Below are positions 52,741 to 64,000 of a stretch of 64,000 nucleotides of DNA, in pieces. The number at the start of each line of letters is the position of its first letter. Positions within the stretch are counted from its first letter, which is position 1. Source of the stretch: Limanda limanda (Eukaryota; Chordata; Actinopteri; Pleuronectiformes; Pleuronectidae); contig NC_083648.1 in assembly GCF_963576545.1 (NCBI RefSeq), positions 22,723,542 through 22,787,541 of the forward strand, read 5' to 3'. The notes beneath the pieces were generated by a model that was given only the letters and a program-made list of their open reading frames with translations, was not told where the DNA came from and ran no database searches. The position numbers were made by a program, and so were the translations under genes.

Positions 52741-55700
52741 AATGTCAATAGTTGAGTTGACCGTCTCCTCCGATAGACAGGGGCTATCGTTTGAGTGTTT
52801 GTGTGTTTGTTTGTGCGAAAGAGAGAGAGACAGACAAAATCCCTGTCTCTTGTTAATAATTATTCCATTACAGGTTCAATATGTCTTCTTCGAGATTACT
52901 GCAAACATGACATTATTAACTGTGAAATTAATTATGGTGCAACATGGAGTGCTACCTATAATTGTTACAGATTAGCCTACCGTAATGAAATACATTTTCA
53001 TGATTAGAAAAAAAAGGAAAATATCCTGATGAGATTTTCATAATAAATCTTTTAGTATAGCATTTCCAGATGTGTTTGAAAGCTTTTTTAAGCTGATTTG
53101 ACTGCATACAGTTTGGATGTTAATTGCAATATCAATAAATATGAAAGAAAGTAAGGAAATAATCTCTCTCTTAATAAAAATAAGAATTTCAGTTTTTGTA
53201 CATAGGTTTTTGTAGCACAGCAGTTTTTAATAGCCTCACAAGGGAGATCAAATTGACAGACAATATGAGTAAAAGATTAAGTAAAGAAAAATGCTGCGGT
53301 CAAAATTTCTTAGGGGATTTTGCTCCACCGGGACTTTCCGGCCCTGCATCTTACCACAGTTGTGTACACTCTCAAGTGATCAAAGGATCCTGCTGAAATC
53401 TAATTATACTGTTTTATCAAGACAAACGTTACTTTAAAGTTGTTTTAGGGGATGTAAAGTGTTTACCACAATCACAGAAGTACCGCTCTGAGACAAATTA
53501 ATCTGGGAGCTGTCGTTTAATTAAATTAAGGCCGTTGGTGTATTGGCTTTTCTTTTTTTTTAAACCTGCACATTTTCAAATATGTGTAAGGCCCAAAGAA
53601 AGAAAAGAGAACATTAAACCTGATACTGTATAAGACTGTCATTTATATCATTTTCCATGTATTTCCCTCAGAAAAGTCACAATTAAGTACTGAACTGGGT
53701 ATAAACCAACATAAATCTTAGATTAAAACCAATGTATTTGTTATTCCACTACACTGCAAGGACAATGAAGCTCTTTCAAGACTTTTTAAAGCTAAAACTC
53801 ATCAAAAGTGTAAGACTTAAGTCCTCCCTCTACTTATCCTAATGCCCTTTTTCACATTTTTAACATCAAATGTAAAGAATAAGTGGATCATCTCTGGAGA
53901 AGGTCAAATCTAATTTTGACTAAATAACGTTTCAACAAACTATAAAATGGGATCAGGAACAATGGTGTGAGAAACTTCAATGTTCGTCTAATTTACGAAC
54001 CCCAAAAAGTGGGTGGATTTACTGTGTATTGTTCCTATTCAAACCCACAGTTCTGAATGTCTGCCAGCAACAAAGCAGACTAAAACAAAGGAGCTGCCTG
54101 GCGCTATCTGCTTCCGTTAACATCCAGCACCATACGGCTCATGCAGACTGGACTGCTCCTCACCTTTCCGATTGAGTGGGCACAGGGAGGGGCTATTTTC
54201 ACACTACTGATCCACAGCAAACCAAATCTGCCATCTTGGCCAATATCTGCTCCATTCAGCCAAATATAGAGGGACAAAAGTGATGTGGTCCATCCTGTAA
54301 CTATTTGGGAATTTGTGGATTTTTTACATCATCAATGTATATGTATTGTATTGTTTACTATAATTATTGTCTTTGATGTATTTAAGTTTTACTGTGATGT
54401 TGGCTCAAATTAAAAAAAAAGCACTTTATGATCTCTGAGGAAAAAAGCAATACAGCTGGAAGAGGAGTACATCAAATCCAAAGCCTGGAAACCTTATCAG
54501 TCTTTAATATCACGTAATTGACTGGGGTTGGTGGAAAAGTCCCTGTACTGTCTGTACATGATGATTGGACTGATCCATTGAAGCCCTGCAGCAAAACTGC
54601 AACTGATGAGAATTTGCTAATTAACAAGGTGAAAAATGTCTAACAATGGCACACTGGAGCTTTAGTCTCGGAAAAGACGAACCAATCAGGACACTTTTAG
54701 TATTTGACACTCTTTTAAATACAAAGTGATTTTATTTGTTTTCAGATGGCTCCGCCTTTGGGGTTGAAGTTTGAACTGCGAGTATCTCACTTGGTGTCAG
54801 TACAGACATACACAAGGTTAGTCATCTATTATGGATGTCCAGCCAAGGCCAATGGAGGACACTACAGTCACCTTGTTGGATGTGAATGCGTGGAGAGAAA
54901 CCATCACCTAGAACAGTGCACATCAAATCATGGACTAAACAGTTTAAAAAGACTTGTGTCTAAGTACAAAGTTGTATATCGTCTTACGACAAAGAACAGA
55001 GCAGTTCTTGGGTAAGATTACATGTTGGCTTTTCCAACAGACAGAAATCCCTTTCCTGGCTTCAGACCCCAGTTTTGGTGCAGTTCACTGAACCTGATTT
55101 CCCTGTAGGATCAGGCCCATGATAAGTCTGGCTTGTCTTCAAGGCCTAAAAATACTGCAGTCCCAACTCATCCATTAGGCATAAACTGTCTTGTGGTGAG
55201 CACTGAGGCCAGGCAACGAACTGCGGCACATTAGACTTCCTGCTTCCTGGTCTATGGTCAAGATGTGTAGACCTGGGAACAGTTCAATTTGTGTGTTTAA
55301 TATAAAGATGGCTGCAGAACTGAACAACACAACCATTGACACAAATGTTAAAGGAAAGCAAGGACGTCCTGCTAACACTTAGTGGCTTTTAACATTCTGT
55401 GAATAGAATGTCAATATAGTGGGTTTAAAAGTACGATAGTCATCTGATTAGCAATAAATTAGTAAGTAGTCGACGGACAATTAAATGGGAACTTTCTTCT
55501 TCTTCTTCTTTGTTCAGTTAATTGGCGGGTGGCAACCAACGTCAAGGTGATTTACTGCAATCAGCTGTGTGATTCAATATCTTACTTCTACTTTTTGCAA
55601 ATACAATAAAAGAATGAATCATTTGTCTTGGTTTCCATTGTTCACACAATTTTCTTGTGTAAAGCTTTGGTTCACAGGTCAGGCTTGTTCTATTTTTTTT

Positions 55701-57650
55701 ATTTCTATCTCTGTGCCAAACGTCTGAGCACATATGACTAACGTGTTAGATAAGAAGATACACAACAGACAGTGGGCTGAGGTGAGGAGTGTGTATGAAT
55801 GCATTTGTAAGCCTGGCAAAGGAACTAGCCAGTAATGGATGAAATCAACACAAATATAGCTCTGGGTTTCCAATCAGGTTAAGGTCTCAAATCTACCAAT
55901 ACTGCTCTGGCTATGTTGGTCTTGTCCTAAAAAAGATAGATCTTAGATCAGCATCCCTATTGGAGATCTGCACTAAACAAAACGTAACGAGAACAAAAAA
56001 AGCACAATGGGCTTCATTCACCACAGTTTTTAAGAAAAAATAATCGTCTTAAAGCCCACTTGCGCTGTTTTTAGAAGATTCTGACAATCACCGATGTTTT
56101 TTTTTTATCTGGTATTTGTTCTTATGTAAGAAAAGAGTCTATGCACACTGAAGAGCACTCTCACAAACACCTGAGAGATATAAAACAATTAAGACATCTA
56201 AAACCGATGCCACTGCTTCTTTATCCCAGTTACAACCTGGGCTGACTGCTACTGCCCTGCAGTCTCCTGTGATATACAATGGAAAGAGGTCCAGTGACAG
56301 GTGTTGGCTCGGTCTAAAAAAAATAACCTGTAACGCAGCCTTCACAGGATCCCTTTTTGTATCCACAAGGAGCTGAATAAGTGACATGGCTTTGGATTTA
56401 TAGGTCAGGCCTCCAGCAGGGTGGCAAGCTGCAGCAGGGCCCGGAGATCACAGTGGCAACACTGCTTCCATCTGTTGTCACGGTCTGCTTATATCTGCAT
56501 GCTAATCCCTCTGTACCAACACCTTAATGAAAATAGCCTGGTGGCAGAGCTGCTGCCACAGCTCTTTCAGGATGAGGAATTAGCAGAGCAGCGAGCACAA
56601 AGACCCCGAACCTGAAGTTGATGGGATGTGAAATGCAGATAGAGCAGGAAGGAAAAATGGGAGATTAGAGGAAAATCAAAGAGGTATGAAGCAGAACCTC
56701 CACACCGGCTACCTCGTTTCCACATAAAAAGATGTTCACCGATTGAACCTGCATGTCCGGTAGATCGCCTTGAAGTTAGCTAATTCATGCAAAACATGCA
56801 GGGGGTAGTCAAGGTCAGTTATTTGTTATTATTACAAGGACTAAAGGTCGTTGGCATTCAGCGGGCATCGATGCGCGGCTCCCTGCCTCCGTTCAGCAGA
56901 TGTAGCTTCTGGCAAAAGTCTGGAGCTGACTAATCATTTGTGTATGCAGCTATAATATGCCTTCAATGTCTGAAAATACATATCATCCATCAAAGCACGA
57001 TTGTAATGTCTTTGGGCTGGAAAAGGGCACAGGGAGTAGGTGTGGCATATCTAAGATCTAATAAATATACATTTCCTCAGGCAAGAGGAGGAAGCTGTGA
57101 GATCTAAGGATTCATTTCCCACTCTGCCGACATGGCAGATAAGGTTTGATACAGTGCAGGCATGCAAAAAATATACAACCTAAAACGGATATATCAAACT
57201 TTATAAATTGATGTTGCACACAGACATACAACCGTTCTTTACTGCCTATAGTCTGCAGTGTCTTGATGGCATAAAAACAGGAAGAATCTCCATCTATTTT
57301 TATGTAAGTACTATGTAACCTACATCCATACTTAATTTTACTCATGTTCATTCCCTGTCATAAAGGGTGCAGGACATGTAATATACAGGGAAACTAAACA
57401 AGATGGTGGGATGTGTTATATCAATGAGGATATCCCTAAGGTTGTTTATAATTTCATAGATTCATATAATTTAATTAATATACATTTTAATGGAATAGTA
57501 ATGCAGTCAACCTTTGTTTTTTGGTTTATAAGATATTCAGAATTTACCTTTTTTTTTTTACTTTTAGGGGTTATGTCAAATGAAAGGAAAATGTAATTTC
57601 AAAAGAAAAAAAAAAAATCGAGTTTCTTCTTCGTCAACAGGAATCTTTAC

Positions 57651-57832
57651 CATGACGGAGATGTGCAGGATGCGGAGCTCCTCCTTGGCAGAGTTGCTGG
57701 AGGGGTCTCCTGTGGGTTCTGGGAGGTTCAGGCTGCCGTCCTGGTGGTGGATGTGGAAGAGGAGAGTGCCATTCTCCAGCCACTGCTGCCTCCAGCGGAC
57801 CAGGGGGATGTCTTCTGAGTTCCCGGAGATCT
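57651..57832 (-). CDS. astn1: astrotactin 1, exon encoding end of the N-terminal extracellular segment
   Basis: The 182-nt exon enters at phase 1 (acceptor tctgacag/AGATCTCC) and leaves at phase 0 (GTCATG/gtaaag). It encodes [20 protein letters not shown], then [13 protein letters not shown] with one NGT sequon, a variable Pro/Ser-rich stretch, and [11 protein letters not shown]. The next exon begins directly with the first membrane span. Human ASTN1 from memory has [20 protein letters not shown] and [17 protein letters not shown]2 differs (MSGTAADISLVHWRQQWLE). It is probably exon 2: the signal peptide and first extracellular residues should lie upstream, beyond 64000. Confidence 0.94.
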
Positions 57833-60800
57833 CTGTCAGATACAACGGTAAACAAAGAGGGGACTGGATGAGAAGCGTTGCAGTTTCAATGCACATTTCC
57901 TAGCAACCGTTGCCAACCTCTTGACGAATACCCACTGGAACCGAGCAATTTATTGAAACAGAGACGTGTCATGGTGGGGATTTAATAACGAATAGCTTGA
58001 AAGATGCACCAGATAATGAATGTGATGTTAATTAGTTTCATCCAGTTGCGAGCTGTTTTGATGAGACAGGTGAATGTTCAGGAGATGAAAAATCACAACT
58101 ATTGGATGAATTTCAATGACCATCAGATTTGCATGATTTCCAGCATGATTATTCCTAAAACTCTTGCTTTCTATGTACAGCATCCTCACAAGGTGAAATA
58201 ACAGTAAGTTCAACACAAATACCTGCACAACTGTTAGTTTTCCCACCAGCCTCGGGTTTACTTTCCATCTAGCGGTAATTAGCAAAAATTAGCATGCTAA
58301 CAAGGTTTGGGAGAACAAAAAAAGTGAAGAAATGATTAAACTCGAATGATAAAAGATGAGTAAACTGGGATTTTATGGAAGCAGTGGAACAGAAGAAATA
58401 CTGCGCTTTGTGTCACACCTCAGTTCCTCAGACAATACATTCCACTCCGAGCTGTTTGAAGTATTAGGGATGCCAAAACACACACACACACATTCTCAGT
58501 GCAGAAATGGAACAGATTATAAATGCATGACGGAGCTCTAAGGGTGATTTTGCATTATGTAAGTGTGAAGAGTCGCAAAGATGCATCAGGCTCATAAGTC
58601 ATGAGAAGCGGGAGCGCTGAGTGGAAGACAAATGAAAATAGATCACGGTAAGTCCAGCCAGGACTCCGCACTGAATCCTTCACCCGACTCCACCATCAAA
58701 CCGCTGCTGGACATAAAAATACTGAATGATCTTGAGCAGGTTCATGGATTTTCACAGCTTATTATTTTTACAGATGATATGCAGTGATAGTACAGCAGTG
58801 ATACAGAGATTCCTAGGTCTGTACCATAAAATGACTTGTTTGATTAAAAAGACCAAGCTGTGAAGTATTCTAGTACAAATGATTTTCAACGCTTTCAAAG
58901 AAAATATTTCAGTGTATAGTGAGTCAACATTGAAAACATGCAAAGAAACACAGCAATTATAATGGTACTGTATCAAAATGTCGAAGCAGAAATGTCTTTT
59001 TAACTGAAATTTAGTACATTTTCATATGAGAGGTATATTTGTATTTTTGGGTTACAGATTACCCAATCTTTGCTTAACACGTTTCAAAGTAGTTAAAGGC
59101 TTTCTAATTACATTTGTATTGTTTAGTCTGTTTTATACATTTCATGAATCTCACTCTCACTCACTCTCTGCAAACACCTAATTTCTCACCTATGTCTCAT
59201 TTAGAAATAAACTGCATTATGAGCTATTTTAATTATGGAGGTGTATAAGGGATGTTGTGGAAAATGAAAATTATAAAGCTGTCAGATGGAGTAATGTGTT
59301 ATACAAATTAACTTCCAACACTAAAGTTTTATCAAGATAAGATAAAAGTCACAAACTAATTAAAGATAAACTTTTGTGAATTTTTTTTTCATGAATCCAG
59401 CTACAGTGGACAATTTAACAAAATGAGTGGGCTACATTTTACAATCAGATTTAGTAATGAGGGAATACTGAACTTTGATAAAAACAACCTTCACTTTGAA
59501 ATAAACAAAACGACAAGATGACTTTTGCTTAAATTTGTGACTTAAATTCAAGAGATTTTTTTTATTAATGACTTGTTTACTAAGTTACTAATGAAATCAT
59601 CCTATCTTAATCTGTACAATGTTGTGCAACAAATAAAGTTATTCATAGCTGTAATATTTTTATTTTGAAATATACTGCATTTGCACAAACTGATCAACTT
59701 TTTCATCAAAGAAACACATCTTACTCCTCATCAGGAATAACCCACTGTATATGCATGTCTAAGGACACAACACTACACACACCGTCTGTGTGAAGCTTTT
59801 CCATATGAATATAAACTCAGAACACTGAGAATATGGTAATTCTGTCACACACACCTTCATATTTCACCTTTTCTCTATATAACCCATAAGTATAACATTT
59901 ATCAGAATATTTTTTCTACAGAGTGATACATAATTGTACAGTGTGGAGAGGGGACACCTCGAATTTATCATTCAAGGTCCATCAGGAGCATCGTTTTCGA
60001 GTGGTTAAAGCAGAACATAAAGTTCAGCATCTTATTCAGTGAAAGAAGATTGCAAAGTCTATATAGTCTGTATGTATTTATGTTATGTGCATGCAAGCAA
60101 AAGCAATTCAGCAGAGAATACTTTGAGACAAATGAACAAGTGAAGGCAGAAATATAAAACTAGAGGGATCAATACACAATTCAAACCTATAAAGCTTTTA
60201 GGTGATATATTTTCTTACATTATTGTCTAATAAAACAAGTATATTCCCACTAGAATATCTTTAGTAATCACTAATCAGCCTATTTGCATTCTGTAACCAC
60301 TTTTTTATAGTTCCATTGTTGTTAGCAGGGGCCATTAATCCCTTCAAAAATTCTAATTAGGCATTTGCGCATCGCATCCTGTTTAATGCTGCCATTTAAA
60401 GTATGGTGCACAGTGCACAATCTTATACTGTTTATGGATTACTTTGAACACTGCCCCTGTGAAAGACCATTACACTAATTGCTAGCATGACCCTGTGCAG
60501 TACACAAATCTGTTGCCCAAATATATTACACTAGATCTACAAGCCATAAAATAACATAAAGCTCATTTTACACACAGATGTCACGATGAACCAAAACGGA
60601 GGAAGATAAGCACGATGCAGAGCAGAAAGGGACGGCGGGGATGCACTCAAGGGACACAGTCCATTAGCGAATATTACATAATTGATCAAAGTCCATACGG
60701 CTCTGCTGTATGCACTGGTTTATTCGTGTAGCAGCGCTGCACAGCGATGGTTGCAGGGAGTAAATAATAATGAGGTTTAGACGTGATCAAAGGAAAAGAC

Positions 60801-63800
60801 TAGAACTGAGTGACGCGAGCACTATGCCGAGGCATTGGGGAGATGAGAATTAGGACGGAGACAACCGCCTGGGAAAGGCCAGAGAGCAGCAAAGAGGTGA
60901 AGCTCTGACGCTCTTCACTTTCCACTGTCACGCAAAACAAAACCTACTTATCACTGTAAGCCTTGAAAACATGCATCAATCCCACGCTACATGGGACCAT
61001 TACACTGATTGCTCCCTGTGATGTCGCTTCTAGCAAGTTATTCCTGCTGATTTCAAGCTTTTGCACAAGTGTTTAAACTTTCAGGAGCATGTGTCACGAT
61101 GCAGCAGTGAATAGGCACCAGTTTAATGTAGGACTCAAGTGATTCAGGGCTGTAAGTCTTCTGCTTTGTCATCATCATCTGTGCCTGTGATTCCAACCTT
61201 AAGATAATGACACAAGGATGGAGGATCAAAATTCAAACCCTTGCACTTAGTATACTATTGTATTTAGCTAGCTAATGGGGAGGAGTCCATTTTACACATT
61301 AGGGCCATTTGACATATCACTTCCACTAATGAGAAAGCATGACAAAGTCAATAAGCTTAACTTTGAAAGACTTAATAACCCCAGAGGTCTAAACTAAAAT
61401 AGAATTCTGTCCTGAGTTGCTTTCAGACATGCACAGAACTCCAGACAATCTCCTGAAATTATCCAAAAGGGCAGTATACAAGAACACAAATGTCTGAGAA
61501 CACAGCAGTAGGTTATTTGGAGGATTGACTGCAAGCAAGTGGAAATGTTGATGAAATTTCTAACACGTATAGAATCAAAAGGAATACAACTATCCACGAT
61601 GAAAAAGACGGGCCTTACATATAAAAGACACAGATGAAGAAGTCAATTTTGAAAGATGAGATTCTAATGTGTTTTGTGATTTGCGCCAAAACGTTGGTGA
61701 CGTGCTGTAAATAAAAAACATGCAAGTCCTGCAGTAGAATGTATGTCCTGCCTCCTGTATGCTGAGCCATCCCTCATCCGTACGTATTGGAGATTTTGAC
61801 TGAAGAATTTCATGCCGGGTTTGTCACATGTAATAGAGAAACTCCAAAGAAAGTCCAGACCCCAAATCCAGGCCAATTTCCGGTGTTCATGTCTCAAACT
61901 GGCTCTGGATGAATGTGGTGCCAACGTCAGATTCTATAGCAACAAAGCATTTAACAACGGTACGGAGTCAGTTACGATTTCCATAGCACAAGGAGACTAA
62001 TCCAAATAGTACAGAAGATTCAAGGTTCATGAAGATTTATTGTCAACCCCAAAACATGAGGTACATGTTGGGGGCAGAACAAAGTACTGACGTCCTGGTA
62101 AGCAGCAATGAAATAACACTAGAATCTAACAACTAAGTAGAAGTAGCAAATAAATACAATTAATACATTGTCAAAACTTTAAACACAATTAAAGTCTTGC
62201 AGCCAGTACACTTTTTTTTGTCTTCCGTGGTACTGGACATGTGGAAGTCATTAAATTGCTGCTCATTAGTGAGATGTAAGCCGTGGGCAGATGTGATGGA
62301 CGGGGACAACCAGTTAACCCTCTGTTACTGCATCAACCACCTCTGTGGGAGGAGTAGACTCTGAAAGGAGTTGGGCAGACCATTCAGCATTCAAGTGATG
62401 AGGATGGCTCATTCATTTGAGTAATGAAGGGAAAATGGTTTTTCAGGAAATCACAAAGCATGTATTAAAATATGAAAATACGTGGATGAATTTGTTTTAC
62501 CAAAGAGTGGAGAGCTACCGCTTTTGTTGGAAAAAACGTGGGGCACAAAGATCATTTGAAACTGTTGTGAGGCGGTGTCACAGGTGAAAGTTAACTATAG
62601 CCATTTTCAAACATGACCCGTGGGTTAAGTCAAATAAATTGGGTCTGGACTCTACTCGGACTTTGCCTTTCACACATGCACAACGCGGCGGGGGGGTTCT
62701 CTGCACAGACGCGCTTACAAGAGCAACAAATCAGAATGGGGCCTTATAGCCCTTCAAACTGACCCTCACTTCAAACCTAGGGGTACCCAGAATGCCTTGC
62801 AAATCACCGGCAAGCTTGGAGAGAGACCATGAGAGAGACCAACAAATGCAACATTTTTTTTATTAATCAGGATTTATTGATTTATTCTTATTGCTTTTTT
62901 TCTAAACTGGTTATGTTTAATTATTAAATATCTTCATCAACAAATCAAGTAAGGTGAGTTAATTAAGAAAACAAAATACCAGAATTAATGCAATTGACAA
63001 ATTTAGAATAATTTTTTTGTCTGAATACATATGTTAGGAACTGACGCTCTAATTATTTGTAATTCTTCAATAGTTAGCAATACATTAATTTTATTGAGTT
63101 TAATTCATGTAAGTTATGTAAAATACAATAGTTTTTAACATTTATAAACAGCTGTAATGGTATTTAAATCTGAATTTAGTATCTGGTTCAAAGTGGTCGT
63201 GACTAAGCGCAGCCTCACAGAGCCACTCGAGTAGACGGAGTTCTTCAGACATGTTATCGTGATCTAGTGCGTTTTCTTTCATCTCCTTCATGGGCTTTCT
63301 TGAAGTGGCCTGCTATCTTGTCTTTCAAATGTGAATTTCCCATTCACTTTCTATGCACCTTCTATGTTCGCACTTACAGGGCCTTAGGTATTCATGATAG
63401 GAGTAGGCAACATTAATATTTTGTGCACACATTGTACATGCAAGCAATTACCGAGGGGTACCTGCTGGCGCTTCACGCTGTGCAAGGGTGTACAGCACCG
63501 TCTTTGTCAGGCAACACATTACACAGATTACTGCAAAGGAAACACTTTCATGGCGGATAATGGCCATAACCCTTATATACATTATAACCTGTTTACAAAC
63601 CCGAACGCTGTGTATGTGTTTGTGTCTGTGTGTACACATTTGTGCATCTGCATGCGTTTGTAATTGTCATATAACTATAGCTCTCATGCTGCGGTGAAGA
63701 TAGAGTTCCCTCGGCCCGTAAATAAGATTTAAGAGTCCTGACTGGTTTTAACCTAAATGCAAATGATTTAAAAAGGGCACTTTTTAAAAAGTGTGCTTTC

Positions 63801-64000
63801 TCTCCCCCCAGGGACTACTTTGCCATGAGAGTGGGATTAATGAGACTGCCTTTCTTACTGCATGGGACCAGGTACAAAACCACCCAGCACAGAGGGAGCA
63901 GAAAGAAACCAGCCAGAAGGAGAGAAAGAAAGAAAAAACAATGAAAGGGGAAGACGTGGTGCAGAGGGGAGAGAGAGAAAAGAGAAAGTGGCCACCCAAC
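57833..64000 (-). other. astn1: astn1 intron upstream of the 57651 exon (partial, probably intron 1)
   Basis: At least 6.2 kb of AT-rich intron. I searched the minus strand for the first exon (signal peptide and the segment before EISGN) and did not find it. Contents include a degenerate repeat near 58.05-58.3 kb and a short CA run near 58480. The rest shows no gene or clear mobile element. Confidence 0.7.
58040..58300. repeat. degenerate interspersed repeat related to common teleost intron repeats
   Basis: It contains acaactattggatgaatttc and later cagcctcgggtttactttcc, then gcggtaattagcaaaaatta and gcatgctaaca. I know these strings from many percomorph introns as part of one repeat. Boundaries and class are uncertain. 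Confidence 0.5.

Larger units (their letters stand above)
43790..57650 (-). other. astn1: astn1 intron between the 43539 and 57651 exons
   Basis: This 13.9 kb intron contains a decayed LINE on the minus strand at 45.1-45.7 kb, a short GATA run at 49.45 kb, a non-repetitive stretch at 50.4-50.9 kb, and a GC-rich patch at 52.44-52.74 kb. The remainder is AT-rich DNA without recognisable genes. Confidence 0.85.

Noticed and set aside
54746..55015. An 89-codon plus-strand frame after tttcag
   Set aside because: It has cysteines and histidines but no recognisable family. Neither conservation nor a donor context supports an exon.
63784..63999. Minus-strand hydrophobic frame at the right edge as the astn1 signal-peptide exon
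   Set aside because: It has no match to the conserved residues before EISGN. Its composition comes from a low-complexity purine-rich tract, and no suitable phase-1 donor was identified.

Overview
The window is vertebrate nuclear DNA, almost certainly from a ray-finned (percomorph-like) teleost. The evidence is large introns, long CA/TG and tetranucleotide microsatellites, and fish-type interspersed repeats: Tc1-like and hAT non-autonomous elements, a tRNA-derived SINE with the common teleost tail, and L1 and other LINE fragments. Operons, ribosome binding sites and similar prokaryotic features do not apply.

The only protein-coding gene recognised is astn1 (astrotactin 1), on the minus strand. 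Seven internal coding exons can be placed with splice sites. In transcription order they are 57832-57651, 43789-43539, 43153-43011, 37832-37683, 21102-20953 (or 20995), 18886-18737 and 12517-12350. Together they encode about 384-398 residues: the end of the N-terminal extracellular segment, transmembrane segment 1, the cytosolic loop, transmembrane segment 2, and the start of the large extracellular part. All junction phases agree. Neither the signal-peptide exon (beyond 64000) nor the EGF/MACPF/fibronectin-type exons (before position 1) was found, so the gene runs off both ends.

A second gene lies inside the 16.6 kb intron between 21103 and 37682: a nearly full-length 7SL (SRP) RNA gene on the plus strand at 29198-29493, with an upstream CRE-type site and a T6 terminator. 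It is antisense to astn1.

The rest is intron and repeats. By region: 1-12349 intron with a SINE and MITE-like repeats; 12350-21102 three exons crowded by repeats, including a hAT element with a ~155 bp CA tract 23 bp from the donor of the second transmembrane exon; 21103-37682 intron with an L1 remnant, a possible LTR fragment and 7SL; 37683-43789 three exons and a TG microsatellite; 43790-57650 intron with a decayed LINE and a GC-rich patch; 57651-64000 one exon and part of the first intron.

The most interesting pattern is at the RNA level. The cytosolic-loop and second-transmembrane exons have in-frame alternative splice sites (6-nt tandem donors, 42-nt tandem donors, an NAGNAG acceptor). 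They form a run of phase 1-1 exons, and the one encoding the second membrane span sits next to a transposon-borne UG tract. All identifications are by eye and memory; no database search was run.
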